A stretch of 64,000 bases of DNA from Streptomyces sp. NBC_00376 (GTDB lineage: Bacteria; Actinomycetota; Actinomycetes; Streptomycetales; Streptomycetaceae): NCBI RefSeq assembly GCF_036077095.1, contig NZ_CP107960.1, positions 3,348,001-3,412,000 on the forward strand, read 5' to 3'. A program made the translations under genes and the position numbers. The notes under the pieces are model-generated. The model had not been told where the DNA came from, did no database searches, and was given only the letters and a program-made list of their open reading frames with translations. Of the stretch, positions 51,816 through 59,765 are shown in pieces (position 1 is the stretch's first letter; every line of letters starts with the position of its first letter).

Positions 51816-52577
51816 TCAGGCCACCAGCTCGCCGAAGGACTCCTCCTCGTCACGGCCGAAGCTGAGGACCTCGTCCTCGCGCAGCCGGCGGAGCGACCGC
51901 CAGATGCTGGACTTCACCGTGCCGACACTGATGTCGAGGATGGCCGCGATCTCCGGGTCGGTGCGGCCCTCGTAGTAACGCAGGACCAGCATCGTGCGCT
52001 GGAGTTCCGGCAGCCGCGCCAGCGCCTGCCAGAGCACGGCGCGCAGTTCCGTGCCGCGCATCGCGTCCGTGTCGCCCGCCGTCTCCGGCAGCTCCTCGGT
52101 CGGGTACTCGTTGAGCTTGCGCCTGCGCCAGGCGCTGATGTGCAGGTTGGTCATGGTGCGGCGCAGATAGCCGCCGACCGCCGCCTTGTCGCTGATCCGG
52201 TCCCATGCCCGGTACGTCGAGAAGAGGGCGCTCTGCAGCAGGTCCTCGGCCTCGAACCGGTCGCCGGTCAGGTGGTAGGCGGTTGCGTACAGGGAGGCGC
52301 GGCGCTCCCGGACGTAGGCCGTGAACGCCGCTTCGGCGTCCTCGCCCTGCGCCGGGGCCTTCCGCTCCCCCGTGACCTCCCCGTACGCGCTGCCCCCGTT
52401 GTTTCCCCCGTTGCCCCCCACAGGCGCGTCAACCACCGTCATGTACGACAGGTGCTGACGCCCGGCGCCACGAACGCACCCCCGCCCGTTCCCGGCGCCG
52501 GACTTCTCGATACTCCGGCCGACGTCGTGGAGACGCGTGACAACTGCGCTTGCGGTGGTGCTGTGAGTTGCGTTCAT
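51816..52577 (-). CDS. sigQ: Sigma factor SigQ
   Basis: 253 residues from the ATG at 52577 with GGGGGGCGCGAG upstream. It is an ECF/SigE-family (SigE5-type) sigma factor with an N-terminal Gly-rich extension. Region 2 follows (LYATAYHLTGDRFEAEDLLQSALF, about residues 107-130), then region 4 (ALARLPELQRTMLVLRYYEG, EIAAILDISVGTVKSSIWRSL). It is divergent from afsQ1, the arrangement of S. coelicolor SCO4908/SCO4907. There, AfsQ1 activates sigQ under glutamate-rich conditions and SigQ dampens antibiotic production. A perfect AfsQ1-type box lies 84 nt upstream. Confidence 0.92.
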   Translation of the reverse strand: MNATHSTTASAVVTRLHDVGRSIEKSGAGNGRGCVRGAGRQHLSYMTVVDAPVGGNGGNNGGSAYGEVTGERKAPAQGEDAEAAFTAYVRERRASLYATAYHLTGDRFEAEDLLQSALFSTYRAWDRISDKAAVGGYLRRTMTNLHISAWRRRKLNEYPTEELPETAGDTDAMRGTELRAVLWQALARLPELQRTMLVLRYYEGRTDPEIAAILDISVGTVKSSIWRSLRRLREDEVLSFGRDEEESFGELVA

Positions 52578-52660
52578 CTCGCGCCCCCCATCGGTGGAGT
52601 CCGTCCGTTCCTTGTGTCCAAGAGCTTGCCGGGGCAGTTTCATGGCGCTGTCCGCCGACT

Positions 52661-52676
52661 GTCACAGGCCTGTCAC
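52661..52676 (-). promoter_or_regulatory. AfsQ1 binding box upstream of sigQ
   Basis: GTCAC-AGGCCT-GTCAC is a perfect match to the published AfsQ1 consensus GTnAC-n6-GTnAC. It is placed between the divergent sigQ and afsQ1 genes, 84 nt from the sigQ start. Confidence 0.8.
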
Positions 52677-52769
52677 AGGGCCCGCCGGCCGTGCGTCCGG
52701 GGCGCGCGGGATGTATGAGTCGACCCCAACTGTCGAACTGGGGCGCCACCATGGGTCAGAATGACCAGC

Positions 52770-53447
52770 GTGCCTTTCCTGTTGCTGATCGAGGACGACG
52801 ACGCCATCCGCACGGCCCTCGAACTCTCGCTGTCGCGCCAGGGCCACCGTGTGGCCACTGCGGCGACGGGAGAGGACGGCCTGAAACTGCTGCGTGAGCA
52901 GCGGCCGGACCTGATCGTGCTGGATGTGATGCTGCCCGGGATCGACGGCTTCGAGGTGTGCCGAAGGATCCGGCGCACCGACCAGCTGCCGATCATTCTG
53001 CTGACCGCGCGCAGCGACGACATCGACGTCGTGGTCGGGCTGGAGTCCGGTGCCGACGACTACGTGGTGAAACCCGTGCAGGGCCGGGTGCTCGACGCCC
53101 GGATCCGCGCGGTGCTGCGCCGCGGCGAGCGCGAGTCCACCGACTCCGCGTCGTTCGGGAGCGTGGTGATCGACCGTTCCGCGATGACCGTGACCAAGAA
53201 CGGCGAGGATCTGCAGCTCACGCCGACCGAGCTGCGGCTCCTGCTGGAGCTGAGCCGCCGGCCGGGCCAGGCCCTGTCGCGGCAGCAGCTGCTGCGGCTG
53301 GTCTGGGAGCACGACTACCTCGGTGACTCCCGGCTGGTGGACGCGTGTGTGCAGCGGCTGCGGGCCAAGGTGGAGGACGTGCCGTCCTCGCCGACCCTGA
53401 TCCGTACCGTCCGGGGTGTGGGCTACCGGCTGGACTCGCCTCAGTGA
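52770..53447 (+). CDS. afsQ1: Response regulator AfsQ1
   Basis: 225 residues from the GTG at 52770, equal to the known length of AfsQ1; an ATG nine nt upstream is also open. The receiver domain has acidic-pocket IEDDDAI, phospho-acceptor in LIVLDVMLPGIDG (Asp about residue 52), switch threonine in LLTARS and lysine in VVKPV. An OmpR-type winged helix follows (LTPTELRLLLELSRRPGQALS, RTVRGVGYRLD). It controls antibiotic production and nitrogen-linked genes, including sigQ. It overlaps the kinase gene by 4 nt (GTGA). Confidence 0.95.
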   Translation: MPFLLLIEDDDAIRTALELSLSRQGHRVATAATGEDGLKLLREQRPDLIVLDVMLPGIDGFEVCRRIRRTDQLPIILLTARSDDIDVVVGLESGADDYVVKPVQGRVLDARIRAVLRRGERESTDSASFGSVVIDRSAMTVTKNGEDLQLTPTELRLLLELSRRPGQALSRQQLLRLVWEHDYLGDSRLVDACVQRLRAKVEDVPSSPTLIRTVRGVGYRLDSPQ

Positions 53448-54982
53448 GCAACGCCGTCAAACGGAGCCTGCTCACCGGGCTTCGCTGGACCAGCCTGCGG
53501 CTGCGGCTCGTCGTGGTGTTCGCCCTGGTGGCGCTGACCGCCGCGGTGTCCGCGTCGGGGATCGCGTACTGGCTGAACCGCGAGGCCGTGCTGACCCGCA
53601 CCCAGGACTCCGCGCTCGGGGACTTCCGCCAGGAGATGCAGGGCCGGGCGGCCTCGCTGCCGCTCCACCCCACCAGGGACGATCTGCAGAACGCCGCGGT
53701 GCAGATGGCGAGCAGTTCGCCCGGCTACAGCGTGCTGCTGGTCGACGAGCGCGACACCGGCAAGCCGATCGTCGGCAACTCCGACCTGGACAACTTCACA
53801 CTCGACAACGTCCCGCTGTCGCTGCAGAAGGCGGTCAACAAGAAGCAGCCGGTGGAGGCGGGCAACAAGTACGAGTACCACCTGTTCTGGCAGCGGACCA
53901 GTATCCGCGGCACGCCGTACCTGGTGGGCGGTACGAAGATCATCGGTGGCGGCCCGACCGGCTACATGCTGAAGTCGCTCGACCAGGAACGGCAGGACCT
54001 CAACTCGCTGGCCTGGTCGCTGGGCATCGCCACCGGGCTCGCGCTGATCGGTTCGGCGCTGCTCGCGCAGGCCGCGGCGACGACCGTGCTGCGGCCCGTG
54101 CAGCGGCTCGGCGACGCCGCCCGCAAGCTCGGCGAGGGCAAGCTCGACACCCGGCTCGTGGTGTCCGGCACGGACGAACTGGCCGATCTCTCCCGTACGT
54201 TCAACCGGACCGCGAGTTCGCTGGAGAAGCGGGTCGCGGACATGAGCGCGCGGGACGAGGCGAGCCGGCGGTTCGTCGCCGACATGTCGCACGAGCTGCG
54301 CACCCCGCTCACCGCGCTGACCGCCGTCACCGAGGTGCTGGAGGACGAGGCGGACAGCCTCGACCCGATGATCGCGCCCGCGGTACGCCTGGTGGTGAGC
54401 GAGACCCGGCGCCTGAACGACCTGGTGGAGAACCTGATGGAGGTCACCCGCTTCGACGCGGGTACGGCCCGGCTCGTCCTCGACACCGTGGACGTCGCCG
54501 ACCAGGTCACCGCCTGCATCGACGCCCGTGCCTGGCTGGACGCGGTGGATCTGGACGCCGAGCGCGGCATGATGGTCCGCCTCGACCCGCGCCGGCTCGA
54601 TGTGATCCTGGCCAATCTGATCGGCAACGCGCTCAAGCACGGCGGTTCGCCGGTACGGGTCGCGGTGCGGACCGAGGGCGACCAGCTCGTCATCGAGGTC
54701 CGGGACCACGGCCCCGGCATCCCCGAGGACGTGCTGCCGCACGTCTTCGACCGGTTCTACAAGGCCAGCGCCTCGCGCCCGCGTTCCGAGGGCAGCGGTC
54801 TCGGGCTGTCGATCGCCATGGAGAACGCGCACATCCACGGCGGTGACATCACGGCGGCGAACTCGCCGGACGGCGACGGCGCGGTGTTCGTACTGCGGCT
54901 GCCGCGCGATGCCGAGCCGCTCACCCGTTCCGACGGTGGGCACGACGCCGGGGACCGGGACGAGGAGGGCGACGCGACGTGA
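53444..54982 (+). CDS. afsQ2: Sensor histidine kinase AfsQ2
   Basis: 512 residues from the GTG at 53444. A membrane helix (about residues 23-45) and an extracytoplasmic sensor domain of about 140 residues come first. The second helix (about 185-207) follows, then HAMP (LRPVQRLGDAARKLGEGKLD). HisKA has RRFVADMSHELRTPLTAL (phospho-acceptor His in SHELRTP), and HATPase_c has NLIGNALKHGG, DHGPGIP and GSGLGLSIA. It phosphorylates AfsQ1. The stop overlaps the lipoprotein gene by 4 nt, so all three genes are one coupled operon. Confidence 0.95.
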   Translation: MSNAVKRSLLTGLRWTSLRLRLVVVFALVALTAAVSASGIAYWLNREAVLTRTQDSALGDFRQEMQGRAASLPLHPTRDDLQNAAVQMASSSPGYSVLLVDERDTGKPIVGNSDLDNFTLDNVPLSLQKAVNKKQPVEAGNKYEYHLFWQRTSIRGTPYLVGGTKIIGGGPTGYMLKSLDQERQDLNSLAWSLGIATGLALIGSALLAQAAATTVLRPVQRLGDAARKLGEGKLDTRLVVSGTDELADLSRTFNRTASSLEKRVADMSARDEASRRFVADMSHELRTPLTALTAVTEVLEDEADSLDPMIAPAVRLVVSETRRLNDLVENLMEVTRFDAGTARLVLDTVDVADQVTACIDARAWLDAVDLDAERGMMVRLDPRRLDVILANLIGNALKHGGSPVRVAVRTEGDQLVIEVRDHGPGIPEDVLPHVFDRFYKASASRPRSEGSGLGLSIAMENAHIHGGDITAANSPDGDGAVFVLRLPRDAEPLTRSDGGHDAGDRDEEGDAT

Positions 54983-55623
54983 CGGACAGCGTGATGGGTG
55001 GCGCGGCGGGTGGTGGCAACCGCCGGGCGCGCCGCACGGCCGTGGCACTGGCCGGGGCCGTGGTCGGGGCCCTGCTGGCCGCGGGCTGCGGGATCAGGTC
55101 CACCACCGTGCCGGTGGACGCCGGGGCCGCGCCGTCGCAGGTGCCGTGCACGATGTCCGCGGAGGACGTCACGACGCAGGCCCTCAAGGGCATCCCCGTA
55201 CAGATCTATCTGGTCTGCTCCTCGCAGCTGGTCACGGTGGACCGTGCGGTCCAGGTCGACGAGACCGGTTCGGACCGGGTCCGGATCGCGCAGGCGCTCC
55301 TGGACGAGCTGCTGCTGAAGCCGCCCGCCGCCGAACGGCGGGCCGGGTACTCCACGACCGTCCCGAAGACCCTGCGGGTCGGCGGGGCCCGCAGCGGCGA
55401 CCGGTCGGGCACGCTGCGGCTCAGCGAGCAGCCGGAGGACCTGCGGTCCGAGGCGCTGGCGCAGATCGTGTGCACGTACGCGGAGAGCGACTCGCTCGCC
55501 CCGGAGGGCACCGTGGTACTGGGCGGGCCCGGGAACTATCCGCCGCGCGGGTACCTGTGCACCTCGGAGATGAAGGCGCGCCCCAAGGCGGTACCGACGC
55601 TCGGGTTGGGTACGGGGGCCTGA
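54979..55623 (+). CDS. Lipoprotein of the afsQ operon
   Basis: 214 residues from the GTG at 54979, overlapping afsQ2 by 4 nt. The signal RRTAVALAGAVVGALLAAGC ends in a clear lipobox (LAAGC, Cys about 37). The mature part has a conserved-looking GIPVQIYLVCSSQLVTVDR, then LLDELLLKPPAAERRAGYSTTVP, resembling GerMN-type lipoproteins. As the third gene of the operon (SCO4905-like) it may modulate the AfsQ2 sensor at the outer membrane face, by analogy with other kinase-linked lipoproteins. Its stop lies in a 25-bp tandem repeat. Confidence 0.88.
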   Translation: MTDSVMGGAAGGGNRRARRTAVALAGAVVGALLAAGCGIRSTTVPVDAGAAPSQVPCTMSAEDVTTQALKGIPVQIYLVCSSQLVTVDRAVQVDETGSDRVRIAQALLDELLLKPPAAERRAGYSTTVPKTLRVGGARSGDRSGTLRLSEQPEDLRSEALAQIVCTYAESDSLAPEGTVVLGGPGNYPPRGYLCTSEMKARPKAVPTLGLGTGA

Positions 55624-55682
55624 GCGCCCGGCACGTACGGGGGCCTGAGCGCCCGGCACGTACGGGGCCTGGGCGCCCGGCG
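55611..55682. repeat. 25-bp tandem repeat spanning the lipoprotein stop codon
   Basis: Units start TACGGGGGCCTGAGCGCC at 55611 and 55636 (identical); a diverged third starts at 55661. The first unit contains the TGA of the lipoprotein gene. Confidence 0.8.
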
Positions 55683-55759
55683 GTCCGCTCCGCGGCGCCG
55701 GACGGGCCGGATTCCGGGGCGGCGGAACCGATCCTGCCGTTCGTGGCGTCTTGGGGGGC

Positions 55760-56308
55760 GTGCGTCAAGGTTCGGACGGTACAGCCGTCATCCGCTTCCG
55801 CGCGGCCGGGGTCACTCTCCTCATCGCGCATCTGCTGCTCGTCGGGTGGCTGACCCTGCGCCCGCTCGATGTGCCGTGGATGGGCGCCTCGAATCTCCGA
55901 CCCTTCGCCGGCATCAGAGCCGACCTGTCCCTCGGCCCGGTCGAGGCCGCCCGTCGGATCGGTGAGGGGCTGCTGCTGCTCGCCCCGCTGGGTGTGCTGC
56001 TGCCGATGGCCGGGGGCCGGCTCACCGTCTCCCCGTGGGCCTCGCTGGCCCGTACAGTCGCGGCGGGTGCGCTGATCTCGACGACCATCGAACTGGCCCA
56101 GACCGGAGTGCCCGGTCAGGTCGTCGACGTCGACTCGCTGTTGCTGAACACCATCGGCGTGGCCCTCGCCCATCTGCTCGTCGTACCCATGTGCCGGGCG
56201 CGGCTGCGCCGCCGGAAGCAGGAGCGGGTCGGGGTGGTACCCCACCCGAGAGACGAGGCGGGCCAGGGTTCGACCCCGACGATTCCAAGGGTCGGGATCG
56301 CCCCGTAG
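55760..56308 (+). CDS. VanZ-like membrane protein
   Basis: 182 residues from the GTG at 55760 (TTG 55751 also possible). Four hydrophobic helices carry the VanZ pattern LTLRPLDVPW, NLRPFAGI, EGLLLLAPLGVLLPM, IELAQTGVPGQVVDVDSLLLNTIG. VanZ relatives are implicated in teicoplanin resistance and envelope acidification, but the function of stand-alone actinobacterial members is unknown. The C-terminal 45 residues are basic and soluble. It lies just beyond the afsQ operon on the same strand, as in S. coelicolor. Confidence 0.85.
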   Translation: MRQGSDGTAVIRFRAAGVTLLIAHLLLVGWLTLRPLDVPWMGASNLRPFAGIRADLSLGPVEAARRIGEGLLLLAPLGVLLPMAGGRLTVSPWASLARTVAAGALISTTIELAQTGVPGQVVDVDSLLLNTIGVALAHLLVVPMCRARLRRRKQERVGVVPHPRDEAGQGSTPTIPRVGIAP

Positions 56309-56401
56309 AGCGACGCTTTGCCCCTGTTCGACGGGCCACCATGGAGCTATCGGGAGCACGACGGAGCTGCTCCCCAGCAACGGTTCGCGAAGGAGCCCAC
56401 C

Positions 56402-56605
56402 ATGGCCGCACTTGCCCGCCCCCGTGACGGACGCATGATCGGCGGAGTGTGCGCAGCGCTGGCACGGCGCTTCGGCACCTCCGCGGGGACCATGCGCGTC
56501 ATCTTCCTGGTCTCCTGCCTGCTGCCGGGGCCGCAGTTCCTGCTCTACCTGGCGCTGTGGCTGCTGTTCCCGTCCGAGAAGACGTCGTCGGCCGCCGCCT
56601 GGTGA
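56402..56605 (+). CDS. PspC-domain membrane protein
   Basis: 67 residues from the ATG at 56402 with AAGGAG (56390-56395). The single PspC domain reads RDGRMIGGVCAALARRFGTS followed by TMRVIFLVSCLLPGPQFLLYLALWLLFP, with one to two membrane helices. PspC proteins respond to envelope stress in enterobacteria; here the short form has no attached sensor domain. It is followed by a perfect bidirectional terminator. A role next to the afsQ/VanZ envelope-signalling genes is plausible but not shown. Confidence 0.88.
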   Translation: MAALARPRDGRMIGGVCAALARRFGTSAGTMRVIFLVSCLLPGPQFLLYLALWLLFPSEKTSSAAAW

Positions 56606-56618
56606 CCTCGTACGCATA

Positions 56619-56663
56619 CGCCCGTGGGGCGGACACCCGGTCCGGGTGTCCGCCCCACGGGCG
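56619..56663. terminator. Perfect bidirectional terminator
   Basis: A 22-bp perfect stem starting CGCCCGTGGGGCGGACACCC with a single central T lies between the convergent PspC and secreted-protein genes. Confidence 0.85.
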
Positions 56664-56675
56664 TGTGTGCGGGGA

Positions 56676-56993
56676 TCAGCCGCCGAGCGGGAGACCGTTG
56701 GCCGACAGGCCGCCGGTCCGCAGGCCGCCCGCGGGCATGCCGCCGAGCAGGCCCTTGGCCGGGGTGGTGACCTCGCCGACGAGCTTCTGCTGACCGGTGC
56801 CGAGCAGCTTGGTGGCCGTCTCCTGCACCGGCAGGCTCTGCGTCGCCGTTCCCAGCGCCGCGCTCGCGACCGGCAGAGCGGTGCCCGCGGCGTCGGTCGG
56901 CAGCACGGCGGCGGAGGCGGTGCCCGCAGCGGCGGCGGCGAAGGCGGCGCCGAGAGCGGCGACGCCGAGAGTCCTGACAGCAGACTGCTTCAT
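56676..56993 (-). CDS. Small secreted Gly/Ala/Leu-rich protein
   Basis: 105 residues from the ATG at 56993. A typical signal peptide (KQSAVRTLGVAALGAAFAAA, cleavage near ASAA) leads to a mature region of about 75 residues rich in Ala, Thr, Leu and Gly. It has no cysteines and ends GGLRTGGLSANGLPLGG. The composition is like the protein at 50490. It probably coats or fills the cell envelope. The homology group is not one I can name with confidence. Confidence 0.75.
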   Translation of the reverse strand: MKQSAVRTLGVAALGAAFAAAAAGTASAAVLPTDAAGTALPVASAALGTATQSLPVQETATKLLGTGQQKLVGEVTTPAKGLLGGMPAGGLRTGGLSANGLPLGG

Positions 56994-57129
56994 GTGAAAT
57001 TCATCCTTGGGGATAGGAATGTGGGGGGCTCCGAAAAGTAGCCAGCCCACCGCCCTTCCCGCAAACATGCCGACACACCGGGAAAGGCCGGGAGTTCGGC
57101 GCCCCGACCCTTCTCCGCGATGACGTCGA

Positions 57130-58284
57130 TCAGCCCGCAGAAGAGGAAGAAACGCTGGTCGCAGCGGTCTGCTCGAAGAGCCATTCGGACTTCAGCTCGG
57201 CGTATCCGGGCTTGATCACATCATTGATCATCGCCAGACGCTCATCAAAAGGAATGAATGCCGACTTCATTGCATTGACGGTGAACCACTGCATGTCGTC
57301 GAGCGTGTATCCGAAGGTCTCGGTCAGCTTCTCGAATTCGTGGCTCATGCTCGTACCGCTCATCAGCCGGTTGTCCGTGTTCACGGTGGCCCGGAAATGC
57401 AGCTTCCGCAGCAGCCCGATGGGGTGCTCGGCGTACGAGGCGGCGGCGCCGGTCTGGAGGTTCGACGTCGGGCACAGCTCCAGCGGGATGCGCTTGTCCC
57501 GTACGTAGGAGGCGAGGCGGCCGAGCTTCACACCGCCGTCGTCGGTGACCTCGATGTCGTCGATGATGCGGACCCCGTGCCCGAGCCGGTCCGCACCGCA
57601 CCACTGGAGCGCCTGCCAGATCGACGGCAGACCGAAGGCCTCGCCCGCGTGGATGGTGAAGTGGTTGTTCTCGCGCTTGAGGTACTCGAACGCGTCGAGG
57701 TGCCGGGTGGGCGGGAAGCCCGCCTCCGCGCCCGCGATGTCGAAGCCGGCGACGCCCTGGTCGCGGTAGCGGTTGGCGAGTTCGGCGATCTCCAGGGAGC
57801 GCGCGGCGTGCCGCATCGCGGTGAGGAGGGCGCCCACGCGGATGCGGTGCCCGTCCTGGCGGGCGCGCTGCTCGCCCTCGCGGAAGCCCTCGTTGACCGC
57901 CTCGACGACCTCTTCGAGAGTCAGTCCGGCCTCCAGGTGCTGCTCGGGGGCGTACCGCACCTCGGCGTAGACGACACCGTCCGCGGCCAGGTCCTCGGCG
58001 CATTCGGCGGCCACCCGGACCAGCGCCTCGCGGGTCTGCATGACGGCGCAGGTGTGCGCGAACGTCTCCAGGTAGCGCTCCAGCGAACCGGAGTCGGCCG
58101 CCTCCCGGAACCAGATGCCGAGCTTGTCGGGCTCGGTCTCGGGAAGTCCCTCGTATCCGCTCGCCAGGGCGAGGTCGACGATCGTCCCCGGGCGCAGGCC
58201 GCCGTCGAGATGGTCGTGCAGAAGCACCTTGGGTGCACGCCGGATCTGATCCTGGCCGGGCACATGAAGGGTCGGGCTCATCAT
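57130..58284 (-). CDS. add: Adenosine deaminase
   Basis: 384 residues from the ATG at 58284 (a second ATG follows at once). The metal-dependent amidohydrolase motifs are [16 protein letters not shown] (His pair), [12 protein letters not shown], the catalytic [10 protein letters not shown] and [25 protein letters not shown] supplies the last metal aspartate. It deaminates adenosine and deoxyadenosine to (deoxy)inosine, feeding purine nucleoside phosphorylase. It lacks a ribosome site and has TAGAGT six nt before the ATG, so it is probably leaderless. The CTACGCGCGTAG operator lies just upstream. The counterpart is S. coelicolor SCO4901 from memory. Confidence 0.95.
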   Translation of the reverse strand: MMSPTLHVPGQDQIRRAPKVLLHDHLDGGLRPGTIVDLALASGYEGLPETEPDKLGIWFREAADSGSLERYLETFAHTCAVMQTREALVRVAAECAEDLAADGVVYAEVRYAPEQHLEAGLTLEEVVEAVNEGFREGEQRARQDGHRIRVGALLTAMRHAARSLEIAELANRYRDQGVAGFDIAGAEAGFPPTRHLDAFEYLKRENNHFTIHAGEAFGLPSIWQALQWCGADRLGHGVRIIDDIEVTDDGGVKLGRLASYVRDKRIPLELCPTSNLQTGAAASYAEHPIGLLRKLHFRATVNTDNRLMSGTSMSHEFEKLTETFGYTLDDMQWFTVNAMKSAFIPFDERLAMINDVIKPGYAELKSEWLFEQTAATSVSSSSAG

Positions 58285-58300
58285 TTGCGCACTCTAGCCC

Positions 58301-58312
58301 CTACGCGCGTAG
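58301..58312 (-). promoter_or_regulatory. CTACGCGCGTAG operator in the adenosine deaminase promoter
   Basis: The same perfect palindrome as before the phosphorylase and deoC genes. On the minus strand it lies upstream of TAGAGT (58296-58291), a possible -10 box ending 6 nt before the ATG at 58284. Confidence 0.7.
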
Positions 58313-58387
58313 ATTGTCGCTCGCCGATGCGTAACAGTGACCGCGAATACGGGTGGAGTACACCTGTCCTTCTGACACTGTTCTGTC

Positions 58388-59158
58388 ATGGCACAGCGCG
58401 CACTCCCCCTGCCCGACGCAAGGCTGGGACGGGCCGTCAGGGCGGCCGGAGCTCCAACCGCGGTCAGCGGCGTTGTTCTGCTGCTCCCGGACGGCGAGGC
58501 CGATTCGCACCGCCGCCCCTCACCTCTCTCCTACGCACTCCAGCTCCCGCTGGCCCGCGCCCTGGCCCGCGCCGGGCAGGACGACGGGCTCGCCGCGCAT
58601 GTCGTGCGCTATCGCTGCCGGGGCTGGAACGCCACGGACGCGCAGCTCGCGGCGGACGCCGAGTGGGCGGTGGACGAGGTCGTACGGCGCTACGGCGACG
58701 TCCCGGTCTGCCTGGCCGGCCACGGCATGGGCGGCCGGGCCGCACTCCGGGCGGGCGGCCACGCGGCGGTCGACTCCGTGCTGGCGATGGCCCCCTGGCT
58801 GCCCGAGGACGGGGCGGACGGAGCGGACGGGGCGGAGCCGGTGAAGCACCTGCTCGGCCGCCAGGTGCTGCTCGTCCACGGCACCAACGACGCCCGTACC
58901 GACCCCGAGCTGTCCTTCCGCCTGGCCGAGCGGGCCAAGAAGACCAACCGCGACACCTGCCGCTTCGAGGTCCACTCCGACGGCCACGGACTGCGCCAGC
59001 ACCGGGCCGAAGTGACGGCCCTGGCAGCCGACTTCGTGTGCGGTTCGCTGTTCGGCCGGGCGTACGCGCGGCCGGTCGCCGACGCGCTGGCGGCGCCACC
59101 GCCGCTGGGGCTGCGGATGCCGCTGGCGGCCGGATTCGGGAAGTCGCTGCGGGGCTGA
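58388..59158 (+). CDS. Alpha/beta-hydrolase-like protein lacking the nucleophile serine
   Basis: 256 residues from the ATG at 58388. The fold is alpha/beta hydrolase: VSGVVLLLPDGEAD, a lid-like helical region and the nucleophile-elbow position VCLAGHGMGGRAALR. VLLVHGTNDARTDPE carries the acid and SDGHGLRQHRAE a histidine. The elbow reads G-H-G-M-G, so the expected serine in GxSxG is glycine and classical hydrolase activity is doubtful. The acid and histidine positions are kept. It lies next to adenosine deaminase, divergent from it across 103 nt. Confidence 0.8.
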   Translation: MAQRALPLPDARLGRAVRAAGAPTAVSGVVLLLPDGEADSHRRPSPLSYALQLPLARALARAGQDDGLAAHVVRYRCRGWNATDAQLAADAEWAVDEVVRRYGDVPVCLAGHGMGGRAALRAGGHAAVDSVLAMAPWLPEDGADGADGAEPVKHLLGRQVLLVHGTNDARTDPELSFRLAERAKKTNRDTCRFEVHSDGHGLRQHRAEVTALAADFVCGSLFGRAYARPVADALAAPPPLGLRMPLAAGFGKSLRG

Positions 59159-59284
59159 GGGAGTTGACGGTCCGACAGGTGGGCGCGTGAGGTGTCCGCC
59201 TCCTCCGGGGCGCGGGGCGGCAGGCGCGCGAGGCGCCCGCCGTCTCCGGGCGGGGCCGGCAGTGCCCGCCGTCTCCGGGCGCGA

Positions 59285-59318
59285 CTCCCGCCGCGGTCCG
59301 CCGGGACCACGGCGGGAG
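59285..59318. terminator. Hairpin between convergent genes
   Basis: CTCCCGCCGCGGTCC pairs with GGACCACGGCGGGAG (one mismatch) across GCCG, between stops at 59158 and 59333. Two copies of CCCGCCGTCTCCGGGCG lie just before it. Confidence 0.7.
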
Positions 59319-59332
59319 CCGGGCTAAAGAGG

Positions 59333-59638
59333 TCAGGCCTTCTTCCACTGGACGTCGTAGGCCCGCAGCGCGTACTTGCCGCAGTCGCCGCCGAACTTCC
59401 AGTGGCCCTTGCCGACCCAGGCGCCGTGGATCGTCCTGTTGGAGCACTCCGTCACCGTACGGGCCTTGCCGCGCGTCACGGCGCAGGAGGCGGTCCAGGT
59501 GGAGCTGCCGGTCTTCCAGTTCTTGCACGTGTAGCCGTAGTCGTTGGCGCTCGCCGCGCCCGGCAGGGCGACGATCAGGCCGCCTACGAGGACCGCGGTG
59601 GCGGCGGCGCCCGTCAGGCCGCGCATGACGCGCTTCAT
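59333..59638 (-). CDS. Small secreted cysteine-containing protein
   Basis: 101 residues from the ATG at 59638 with GGGAGAG upstream. The signal peptide (KRVMRGLTGAAATAVLVGGL, cleavage near ASA) leads to a mature domain of about 70 residues. That domain has four cysteines (YTCKNW, SCAVTRG, ECSNRT, GDCGKY), likely two disulfides. It is basic and aromatic-rich (GHWKFGGDCGKYALRAYDV). It could be a small extracellular binding protein; no family is recognised. Upstream neighbour on the same strand is a LysR gene. Confidence 0.75.
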   Translation of the reverse strand: MKRVMRGLTGAAATAVLVGGLIVALPGAASANDYGYTCKNWKTGSSTWTASCAVTRGKARTVTECSNRTIHGAWVGKGHWKFGGDCGKYALRAYDVQWKKA

Positions 59639-59765
59639 GTGCTCTCCCTCGTTTGGATGCTCAGGTACCGGACGGCACGGGATGCGCAGGTAAGGCGCTC
59701 CGTACCGGCCGAAATCGATCGTGGCACGGCTCCGGGGCGTCCGGGTCGGTCCGCGCCAGTCCGCG

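Noticed and set aside
56240..56300. tRNA-like GGTTCGACCCC stretch near the VanZ stop
   Set aside because: No matching acceptor stem, anticodon arm or D-arm could be folded around it.
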